From: Luteolibacter sp. LG18
GTDB lineage: Bacteria > Verrucomicrobiota > Verrucomicrobiia > Verrucomicrobiales > Akkermansiaceae
NCBI RefSeq assembly: GCF_036322585.1
Contig: NZ_AP024600.1
Span: 5,580,001 to 5,644,000 of the forward strand
Reading direction: 5' to 3'
DNA: 64,000 nt
Below the pieces are notes generated by a model, which was not told the DNA's origin, did not search any database, and worked only from the letters and a program-made list of their open reading frames with translations. A program made the translations under genes and the position numbers. Below are positions 1-7,353 of the stretch, in pieces. Positions within the stretch are counted from its first letter, which is position 1, and each line of letters opens with the position of its first letter.

Positions 1-50
1 GGGGATGCAGGGCAATCGCTGACGGCGGCCCTTCGATCCCACCTCCTTTG

Positions 51-1484
51 ATGAAACCGTCCCTGTCCCTTGCCCTTTTCATCACGCTGGCGAGCCAAGC
101 CTCAGCCCGCACCTATCATTTCGACGACACCTCCGGGGACGATGCCAAGGACGGCCTGACGCCCGCCACCGCGTGGCGATCGCTGGAGAAATTCAACGCC
201 ACCCGCTTCACGCCCGGGGACGAGATCCTCTTCAAGGCGGGCGGCAAGTGGCTGGGCCAGATGAAGCCGAGCGGCTCCGGCACCAATGACTCCAAGCGGG
301 TCCCGATCATCCTCGGCCGCTACGGCAAGGGAGCGGCTCCGGAGATAGCGGGCGAGGGCAAGGTCCTCGACACGCTGCTGGTGGAGGACGTGGAGCACTG
401 GGACATCACCGGCCTGGCCATCACCAACCAGGGAGCCCAGACCGCTCCCGGCCGAACGGGCATACGGATGCTCGCGAAAAAGCTGCCGGTGATGCACGGC
501 ATCGTCCTGCGCGGCCTGTGGGTCCACGACGTGAACGGCGACCTGCGGAAAAGCCATGAGGGCACCGGCATCCTCTTCGAGGCCGACGCCGCCACCGGTG
601 CCAGCTACGACGGCATCCTGATCGAGCAGTGCAAGGTGGAGCGCACCGACCGCAACGGCATCTGCCAGCGCGCGACGGGCCGCGCCCGCAGCCGCAACGT
701 GATCATCCGCGGCAACACGCTCGACGACATCGGCGGTGACGGCATCAAGCTCTGGGGAACCAATGGCGGACTGATCGAGCGCAACATCGTCCGCAAATGC
801 CGGGCCCGCGCCCAAGATATGGCGGCGGGCATCTGGCCCTTCGCCTGCGATGACACCGTGATCCAGTTCAACGAGGTCAGCGGCACCAAAGGTACCGCCG
901 ACGGCCAGGCCTTCGATTCCGACTACATCTGCAACCGGACGATCATCCAGTACAACTACAGCTACGAGAACGAAGGCGGCTTCATGCTGGTGTGCTCCCC
1001 TTCCCGCTCGTTCAACCGGGACACGGTCATCCGCTACAACGTCAGCGTGCACGACGGGGTCAACAGCGGCCGCGTCATCCAGATTGGAGGCAATCCGTCC
1101 AACACCCGATTCCACAACAACACGATCATCCTCGGAGCGAACCAGAACCTCCCGATGGTCTCCTTCAACGAGTGGGACGGGGGCAAGGCGAGCGGCACGC
1201 GGTTCGACAACAATCTCTTCATCGTCGCCGAGGGCGGCCGCGCCACCTACCGGCTCGACTCCAGCACCGGGACGGCCTTCACGAACAACCTTTTCCTCGG
1301 AAAACACGAGGGCTTTCCGGCGACGGCATCGCCTCCAGTCTTCACCGGCCCCATCGTTCCGTCGGAAGGCGTGGCCTTCTTCCGCAGCCTGAACGCCACC
1401 TCGCGTTCGAAATTCCCCAAAGGCATCAGCACGCCGAACAGCCCGGGCAAAGACCTGTTCGGCAGCGTGATGGGTGATCCGTGA
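51..1484 (+). CDS. Secreted right-handed beta-helix protein
   Basis: Predicted exported protein of 477 residues. The first ~20 residues form a signal peptide (short basic start, hydrophobic LALFITLA core, cleavage near ASA). The region around residues 30-65 (DGLTPATAWRSLEKFN, PGDEILFKAGGKW) is the usual entry to pectate-lyase-like parallel beta-helix folds. From about residue 115 onward short repeats such as VIIRGNTLDDI, LIERNIVRKC, TIIQYNYSYEN and TRFHNNTIIL mark successive helix coils. The fold is typical of polysaccharide lyases, hydrolases and epimerases, but I cannot assign a catalytic type or substrate. ATG at 51 is preferred to the in-frame TTG at 48. No good ribosome binding site is visible. 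A + frame stop (TGA, 49-51) overlaps the start, so it could be translationally coupled to a gene outside the window. Confidence 0.8.
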   Translation: MKPSLSLALFITLASQASARTYHFDDTSGDDAKDGLTPATAWRSLEKFNATRFTPGDEILFKAGGKWLGQMKPSGSGTNDSKRVPIILGRYGKGAAPEIAGEGKVLDTLLVEDVEHWDITGLAITNQGAQTAPGRTGIRMLAKKLPVMHGIVLRGLWVHDVNGDLRKSHEGTGILFEADAATGASYDGILIEQCKVERTDRNGICQRATGRARSRNVIIRGNTLDDIGGDGIKLWGTNGGLIERNIVRKCRARAQDMAAGIWPFACDDTVIQFNEVSGTKGTADGQAFDSDYICNRTIIQYNYSYENEGGFMLVCSPSRSFNRDTVIRYNVSVHDGVNSGRVIQIGGNPSNTRFHNNTIILGANQNLPMVSFNEWDGGKASGTRFDNNLFIVAEGGRATYRLDSSTGTAFTNNLFLGKHEGFPATASPPVFTGPIVPSEGVAFFRSLNATSRSKFPKGISTPNSPGKDLFGSVMGDP

Positions 1485-1764
1485 GACCTCCGGCGGAATA
1501 ACTTCCCGCTCGAACATGCGAGAAGCCGGGCAGCCATATTGCCCCTCGCCCACACAAGCCCGGCGCCTCAGATCGAGGTCTGAGTCGACCGCTTTGACGA
1601 TCGGGCCCGCGCCACGGAGGCCAACTCCACCCTGAACGGACGCCTTCCGTCCGATTCCACAATCCCGACGAACTCGATGAACCCGCCCCCGTGTTTCGCA
1701 CTGGGGAGTGCGGCACATCGCTCCGGAACACGTCCGAAGAACGGTCCACCGGGAACCATCCGCC
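1485..1764. other. Intergenic spacer between convergent genes
   Basis: About 350 bases lie between the stop of the beta-helix gene and the stop of PATR protein 1. Apart from the terminator at 1765-1805 I see no gene with credible composition. Short ORFs here run through as shadows of the PATR gene. Confidence 0.5.
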
Positions 1765-1805
1765 CAAAAAAGTGGCCGCCGTGGAACCCATGACCCACGG
1801 CGGCC
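1765..1805 (-). terminator. Intrinsic terminator of PATR gene 1
   Basis: An 11-bp stem (GGCCGCCGTGG at 1774-1784 pairing with CCACGGCGGCC at 1795-1805) is followed, reading the minus strand, by a run of six T (1766-1771). It lies 30 bases beyond the stop of the minus-strand PATR gene. Confidence 0.75.
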
Positions 1806-1834
1806 GGCACACACTTCGCGCGAAAAAACGCGTC

Positions 1835-4800
1835 TTACTTCGTCGCCTTGAGACGGACGAACAACTTGCCATTCACCGCATTGCTCTTCGGAATGGCCAC
1901 GCTGACCGTATCGTCGAACGCATCGTTCTCCTGGACGAAGACAGAGGACGAGGTGGTGGCGGTGACGGGAATGTCTGTCCAGGTGATGAGGTTGGCGCTC
2001 CACTCGACGTTCAACGTCACATCCCCTTCGGACGCATCGGAGCGGGAGAAGGTGAGGACGATGTTGGAACCGTCATCCGACTGCACTGGCCGGACGGACG
2101 CCAGCGAAGCCAAGGGATTGCCGCCGAGCACATACTCCAGCAAGTTCGGGATGCCATCGTTGTCCGGATCCTGCGTGGGGCCGTTGTTGGCGTTGGTGAG
2201 GCCCTTGGAGAGTGCCCAGGAGTCGTAGGCGGTGGGGCTGCTGGTGACGGTGAGGACGCCGGTGCCGCTGAAATGGGTATTGTCGATGAAGGTGGCCCCC
2301 GAGCCGGTGGCACCGTAGGTGCCGGCGAGCTGCTGGGTGGTGCCGAAGAAGAGCTTGTCGACGACTTCGTTTCCGGTGACATCGACAAGGCCGCCGTTGA
2401 CGATGAGGGCACCGCCATTGGCGAGGGAGGAGCCGTTGACGGCGAGCTTGCCCGCATTGACGGTGGTGCCGCCGGTGTAGGTGTTCACGCCGCCGAGGGT
2501 GAGGGTGCCGGCGCCGTCCTTGGTGAGGCCACCCGAGCCGGAAATGACATAGGAGGCGGTGTGGTCGGTGGTCCAGTTGTAGGCGAGGGTGCCGTTGTTG
2601 GCGACGCCGCTGGTGGCGGCGATGGTGCCGTCGGTGGTGCCGTTGCCCAGTTGGAGGATACCGCCGTTGATGAGGGTGGCACCGGTGTAGGTGTTGGTGC
2701 CGGTGAGGACGAGGGTGCCCGCGCCGGTCTTGGTGAGGAAACCGGTGCCGGAGATGACGTAGGGAGCGGTGTGGGCAGTGCTCCAGTTGTAGACGAGGGC
2801 GGCGTTGTTGGTGACGCCGCTGGTGTTGGCGATGGTGCCATCGGTGGTGCCATCCCCAAGCTGGAGGGTCCCGGCGCTGACGGTGGTGGCGCCGGTGTGG
2901 ACGTTGGCCCCGGTGAGGGTGAGGGTGCCGGTGCCGACCTTGTTGATGGCGATGATCTTGGTGGTGCCGTTGGCAAAGAGACCGGCGAAGGTGGTGCTGG
3001 TGTTAAGGTTGCCGATCTGGAGGGTGGTGGTGCCGGAGACGGAGTTGCCGCCGCGGAAGAGCGAGTTGGTGACCCCCGAGAGGGAGCCTAGCTCAAGGGT
3101 CTGGTCCCCTGCCCCCCCGGCGATGAAGCCCTGGGCGCTGCCCTGGTTGGAGGCGAGGACGTAGGCGGCGTTCTTGCTGGTGGCGGTGGCGTTGGAGAAC
3201 GAGGTGGAGGCGAAGCTGTTATTGTGGGTGACGGTGCCGGAGAAGCCGCTGAAGTTTCCGGAGACCGTGGCGCCGGTGGTGGCAATGGCGCCGGTGCCGG
3301 TGACGGTGTTGGACAGCGTGTAGTTGTTCCCGACGGACCAGGTTCCGGCCGCGCCGATGGCGACGGCGCCGGCACCGACGGAGCCGGTTGAATTGGTGGT
3401 GAGGGTGCCGCCGTTGATGGTGGTGCCGCCGGAGTAGGTGTTCGCGCCGGTGAAGGTGAGGTTGCCCGCACCGGTCTTGGTGACGACACCGGTGCCGGAG
3501 ATGATGTAGGGGGCCGTGTGGTCGCCGGCCCAGTTGTAGGCGAGGGCGGCGTTGTTGGTGACCCCGCTGGTGTTGGCGATGGTGCCATCGGCGGTGCCGT
3601 TGCCCAAGGTCAGGGTACCGGCGCTGATGATGGTGGCTCCGGTGTAGGTGTTGGCGGAGGTCAGGATGAGATTGGCGGCACCGGTCTTGGTGATGGCACC
3701 GGAGGCAATGCCGAAGCCGCCACTGCTGCCGATGGTGTAGACCTTCGTGGCGGTGTTCACGGTGACACTCGCGGTGTTCACGTTCGCCGCGGAGATGTCG
3801 ACAGTGGTGGTGCCGGTGGCGGTGTCGTCGAAGAGGACTTCATCGCCGGCCAAGAAGTCGGTGGGTGTGCCGGAGGACGGGATCTTCCAGTTCTTGGCCC
3901 CGGCGATGGTGTTGGTGCTCCATTCGCCGCTGGTGGCACCGGTCCAGGCGGGCTTGTCGCCGGTGATGGAGACGGCGATGGCGGAGCCGGTATCCACAAG
4001 CGAGGCGGTCTGGCGCGGACCGAGGCCGGTGAGGGTACCGAGGGCGAAGTCGGCAAGGGTGCCGCTGAAGCTGGTGTAGCTGATCAGGTTGTAGGTGGAG
4101 CCGATCGACCAGTTGTTGACCGGAGTGAGCACCACCGTGCCGTTCGCGCCAGTGGTGGTGAGCGCACCGGTGGTGATCCCGGCGGTGGTGCCGGCGGTCT
4201 TCAGGTTGACATTGGCCCCGCCATTGAAAGTGAGCGAAGCGGTGGCGAGGGCGGTGGTACCGCCATTGCCGTGGGTGAGGATGGCCCCGCTGTCATCGCC
4301 GACGGTGACCGCGCCGACCGAGCCGGTGCCATCGAGTGTGCCGGTGGTCACCGTGATGGGGCGGGTGCCAGCGGTGGTGCTGGCATGGAGATACTTCGCG
4401 CCGGAGCCGTTGATGGTGATGCCACTCGTGGCATTGATGGCACCCGTGCCGGTGACCGTCAGCGTGCCGCCGGTGATGTTGGTCGCGCCGCCATAGGTAT
4501 TGGTGCCCGCCATGGAGAGGGAGCCCGCCCCGACCTTGTTGAGGGCGAGAACCTTGGTGGTACCGTTGTTGAGAGTGCCGGTGAGGGTGGTGCTGGTCCC
4601 GAGGTGGCCGACCTCGAGGGTGGTCGTGCCGGTGGCGGTGTTGCCACCGCGGATGTTGCCGGCGGCGCTGGCGAGCGAGCCGAACTTCACGGTGTAGTCT
4701 CCACTGGTGGCAAAGATCAATTCCCCGGCGGTGAGGGTGTAGGCGGCGTTCTCGCTGGCCGCGGTGGCGGAGTTGAACTGGGTGTTGTTGCTAGCCGCAT

Positions 4801-7102
4801 TGTGGGTGAAGGTGCCGGTGAAGCCGGTGTGGTCACCGGTGAATAGAACGGTGCTGCCGGTGTCGTTGAGGATCGCACCCGCGCCGGTCACGGTGCTGCT
4901 GGACGTCTGGCTGGCGTTGAAGGTGAGGGTGGTGCCGGTGCCGATGCTGATGGGGCCGCCGTTGAGACTGTTCGGTGCGGCATTCAGGCGACCACCGCTG
5001 ATGGTGGTGCCACCGGTGTAAGTGCTGGCCCCGGAAAGGGTCAGCGTCCCGGCACCCTGCTTGGTGACGCTGCCGGTGCCGGTGATGGGATAGCCCGCGG
5101 TGCGGGTGCCGGTCCAGTTGAACACCAGGGCTCCGTTGTTGGTGACGGAGGCAGTGTTGGAAATGGTGCCATCGGTGGTGCCATTGCCCAGCGTGAGCGT
5201 ACCGCCGTTGATGGTGGTGGTGCCGCTGTAGGCGTTGGTGGTAGTGAGGGTGAGATTCGCCGCGCCGGACTTCACGAGGCTGCCGGAGGAGATCCCGAAG
5301 CCGCCACTGCTGTTGATGGTGTAGGCCTTGGTGGCGTTGTTCACCGTGACCCCGCTGGTGTCGACGTTGGCGGTGGAGATGTCGATGGTGGTGGCTCCGG
5401 CGGCGGTGTCATCGAAGACCACATCGTCCGCGGCGAGGAACTCGGTGCCGGTGCCGGCGGTCTGGGTCTTCCAGTTCTGGATGCCGCCGATGGGGTTGGT
5501 GGTCCAGGCACCGCTGGCGAGGCCCGTCCAGACGATCTTTTCACCGGTGATGGCGAGGCCGATCGCGGTGCCCGTATTGACGAGGGTGGCGGTCTGGCGC
5601 GAGCCGAGGCCGGTGATGGTGCCCTTCGTGAAGTCAGAGAGGGAGCCGCTGAAGCTGGTGTAACCGATCAGATTGTAGGTGGCGCCGGTGCTCCAGGTGT
5701 TGGTGGCATTGAGTACCACGGTGCCGTTCGCGCCGCTGGTGGAGAGGGCTCCAGTGGTGAGGCCGGCCGCGGTGGTGGCGGAGCGGACATTGACGGTGGC
5801 ACCGCCATTGAAGGTGAGCGAGGAGGTGGCAAGCGCGGTATTGCCGCCGTTGCCATTGGCCACGACCGCGCCGGTGTCATCCCCCACGGTGACCGCACCG
5901 ACCGTGCCTGTGCCATCGAGGGTGCCGGTGGTGAGGGTGATGGCGCGGGTGGAGGCGACGGAGCTGGCGTGGAGGTACTTCGCGCCGGAGCCGTTAACGG
6001 TGATGCCGCTGGCGGCATTGATGGAGCCAGCACCCGCAACGGAGAGCGTGCCACTGGAAACGGTGGCGGGGCCCGTGAAGGTGTTCACGCCATTGAGGGT
6101 GACCGTGTTCGGCCCGCTGACAGTGATACCAGCACCGGCGGCACCGGAGATGATGCTGTTGATGGTGAGGCTGGCGGCCGGGGTGGCGAGCACGAGTTCA
6201 TTGGTGCCGCCGATGGCGACATTCAGGATGCTGCCGCTGCCGGCGGTGGTCTGGACGACGAGGGTGCCAGAGCCGGCGTTCATCAGACCATTGAAGGTGT
6301 AGGTCTGGGTGGAGTTCGAGGCCAGGGTACCGGCGGGGCCAGTGTAGCGGACGGTATTGACGGAGCGGCTGGAGCCGAAGGGGCCAGCAATGGCGGTGAC
6401 CTCGTAGTTGGCCGCGGCGTTGGTGGTGTAGCCGAAAGTGGCACCTGTGGTGCCGATGACGGGAGAGCCGCCGGAGGCGGCATAGGTGCCGCCGACGATG
6501 GAGGAGCCATTGACGGTGGCGTAGCGGGCGGAGGTGCCGGTACCAACGATGGCCCACGGGCCGAGGATGTTATTGGTGAGGGCGGAGAGGCCCGTAAGGG
6601 AGGACGTGACGGTACCCGCGCCGCTCAGGGTGAGGACGGCCTTGCCATTGCGCGTGAAGGTGCCTCCGCTCAGGGCGAGCGTGGAGCCGGTGCCGACATT
6701 CCACGACTGGCCGGAGGAAAGGGTCAGGCCGCCGGTGAGGGCGGTGGTGCCGCTGGAGAGGGCGCTGGCATCGATGCCGGAGGGCCCGAGGGTGAGGGTG
6801 CCGCCGCTGAGCGTGTACCCGGGGGCGGTGAAGACAAGGCCCTTCGCCGCCAGAGTACCGGAGAGCGTGACAGTGCCGGCAGTGCCGCCGAAGGTGGCGG
6901 TGTCCGCGTAAGAGACGGTGTCCGTCCAAGGCAGATCAGACGCTCCATTCGACCAGTTCGCGGTGACTAGATCCCAAGTGCCGGCACCACCGGAAGGGAT
7001 GGCAGGAGTCAGCGAGGGATCCCAGGACAACTGGGCGGCATGACCTAGCTGCAGGGAGGAGGCGACTGCGAGGAAGACAATCAGCTTGCGGGTTTTCTTC
7101 AT
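1835..7102 (-). CDS. Giant secreted autotransporter-associated beta-strand repeat (PATR) protein
   Basis: Exported protein of 1755 residues with signal peptide MKKTRKLIVFLAVASSLQLGHA. Nearly the whole body consists of PATR units of the type GAGTLTLTGANTYTGGTT..GGTL, Gly/Thr/Asn-rich strands predicted to stack as a long beta-solenoid. No outer-membrane barrel and no PEP-CTERM tail is present. Instead, a C-terminal region of about 130 residues starts with a calcium-binding-like DPDNDGIPNLLEYVLGGNP stretch and ends in a beta-rich domain (..LFVRLKATK), a common tail of large verrucomicrobial secreted proteins. Two ~345-residue blocks are internal duplicates (see repeat entries). Likely a surface or extracellular matrix protein; the exact role is unknown. 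A strong terminator follows it. Confidence 0.85.
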   Translation of the reverse strand: MKKTRKLIVFLAVASSLQLGHAAQLSWDPSLTPAIPSGGAGTWDLVTANWSNGASDLPWTDTVSYADTATFGGTAGTVTLSGTLAAKGLVFTAPGYTLSGGTLTLGPSGIDASALSSGTTALTGGLTLSSGQSWNVGTGSTLALSGGTFTRNGKAVLTLSGAGTVTSSLTGLSALTNNILGPWAIVGTGTSARYATVNGSSIVGGTYAASGGSPVIGTTGATFGYTTNAAANYEVTAIAGPFGSSRSVNTVRYTGPAGTLASNSTQTYTFNGLMNAGSGTLVVQTTAGSGSILNVAIGGTNELVLATPAASLTINSIISGAAGAGITVSGPNTVTLNGVNTFTGPATVSSGTLSVAGAGSINAASGITVNGSGAKYLHASSVASTRAITLTTGTLDGTGTVGAVTVGDDTGAVVANGNGGNTALATSSLTFNGGATVNVRSATTAAGLTTGALSTSGANGTVVLNATNTWSTGATYNLIGYTSFSGSLSDFTKGTITGLGSRQTATLVNTGTAIGLAITGEKIVWTGLASGAWTTNPIGGIQNWKTQTAGTGTEFLAADDVVFDDTAAGATTIDISTANVDTSGVTVNNATKAYTINSSGGFGISSGSLVKSGAANLTLTTTNAYSGTTTINGGTLTLGNGTTDGTISNTASVTNNGALVFNWTGTRTAGYPITGTGSVTKQGAGTLTLSGASTYTGGTTISGGRLNAAPNSLNGGPISIGTGTTLTFNASQTSSSTVTGAGAILNDTGSTVLFTGDHTGFTGTFTHNAASNNTQFNSATAASENAAYTLTAGELIFATSGDYTVKFGSLASAAGNIRGGNTATGTTTLEVGHLGTSTTLTGTLNNGTTKVLALNKVGAGSLSMAGTNTYGGATNITGGTLTVTGTGAINATSGITINGSGAKYLHASTTAGTRPITVTTGTLDGTGSVGAVTVGDDSGAILTHGNGGTTALATASLTFNGGANVNLKTAGTTAGITTGALTTTGANGTVVLTPVNNWSIGSTYNLISYTSFSGTLADFALGTLTGLGPRQTASLVDTGSAIAVSITGDKPAWTGATSGEWSTNTIAGAKNWKIPSSGTPTDFLAGDEVLFDDTATGTTTVDISAANVNTASVTVNTATKVYTIGSSGGFGIASGAITKTGAANLILTSANTYTGATIISAGTLTLGNGTADGTIANTSGVTNNAALAYNWAGDHTAPYIISGTGVVTKTGAGNLTFTGANTYSGGTTINGGTLTTNSTGSVGAGAVAIGAAGTWSVGNNYTLSNTVTGTGAIATTGATVSGNFSGFSGTVTHNNSFASTSFSNATATSKNAAYVLASNQGSAQGFIAGGAGDQTLELGSLSGVTNSLFRGGNSVSGTTTLQIGNLNTSTTFAGLFANGTTKIIAINKVGTGTLTLTGANVHTGATTVSAGTLQLGDGTTDGTIANTSGVTNNAALVYNWSTAHTAPYVISGTGFLTKTGAGTLVLTGTNTYTGATLINGGILQLGNGTTDGTIAATSGVANNGTLAYNWTTDHTASYVISGSGGLTKDGAGTLTLGGVNTYTGGTTVNAGKLAVNGSSLANGGALIVNGGLVDVTGNEVVDKLFFGTTQQLAGTYGATGSGATFIDNTHFSGTGVLTVTSSPTAYDSWALSKGLTNANNGPTQDPDNDGIPNLLEYVLGGNPLASLASVRPVQSDDGSNIVLTFSRSDASEGDVTLNVEWSANLITWTDIPVTATTSSSVFVQENDAFDDTVSVAIPKSNAVNGKLFVRLKATK
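3430..4460 (-). repeat. Internal duplication, copy 2, within PATR protein 1
   Basis: A block of about 1 kb (boundaries approximate) encodes in order: GITINGSGAKYLHAS, LDGTGSVGAVTVGDD, a NLISYTSFSGTL segment, FLAGDEVLFDDTATGTTT, and a YTIGSSGGFGI segment. The same order recurs at about 5000-6040 with conserved wording, so the gene grew by duplication of a ~345-residue module. Confidence 0.75.
5000..6040 (-). repeat. Internal duplication, copy 1, within PATR protein 1
   Basis: Partner of the block at about 3430-4460. It encodes GITVNGSGAKYLHAS, LDGTGTVGAVTVGDD, NLIGYTSFSGSL, FLAADDVVFDDTAAGATT and YTINSSGGFGI in the same order. Sequence drift between copies suggests the duplication is not very recent. 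Confidence 0.75.
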
Positions 7103-7300
7103 GGGTTTCCGGGTAGGCTAAGGTGGAAAATAATTCCGAATGCCCCCCTTCGCTACCCCCCAACCGGGTGGATATGAGCCACTCTCTTATCCGAACCCAT
7201 TCGACATGAATGATTTTCGGACATCCATTGAACCCGCCACTTTATGCACGATATTGCTCACAGATTGGCCTCATGCGAACCGTGCATTCCGCATCCCGGA
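7103..7300. other. Intergenic region upstream of PATR gene 1
   Basis: This spacer should hold the minus-strand promoter of the PATR gene. The minus strand just before the start is A/T-rich (GAATTATTTTCC), but I cannot assign -35/-10 boxes with confidence. No credible ORF is present. Confidence 0.35.
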
Positions 7301-7340
7301 AACAAAACGCCCGCCACCCCAAAAGGAGCAGCGGGCATTT
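7301..7340 (-). terminator. Intrinsic terminator of GH2 gene
   Basis: GCCCGC (7309-7314) pairs with GCGGGC (7331-7336). On the minus strand the stem is followed by GTTTTGTTT (7301-7309). It lies just past the stop of the minus-strand glycoside hydrolase gene. Confidence 0.7.
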
Positions 7341-7353
7341 GGGATAAGCTGGA

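Noticed and set aside
1..51. Possible tail of an upstream gene ending TGA at 49-51
   Set aside because: Only 16 codons are visible; too little to judge, though the overlap with the ATG at 51 would fit coupling.
102..2003. 633-codon minus-strand ORF opposite the beta-helix gene
   Set aside because: It is antisense to a gene with a signal peptide and clear repeats, has Arg/Ala/Gly/Val-rich composition and no domain. It results from high GC.
1835..7102. PATR gene 1 as a CRISPR-like or satellite repeat array
   Set aside because: The repeats are irregular, in frame, and encode a protein with signal peptide and C-terminal domain; no spacer pattern.
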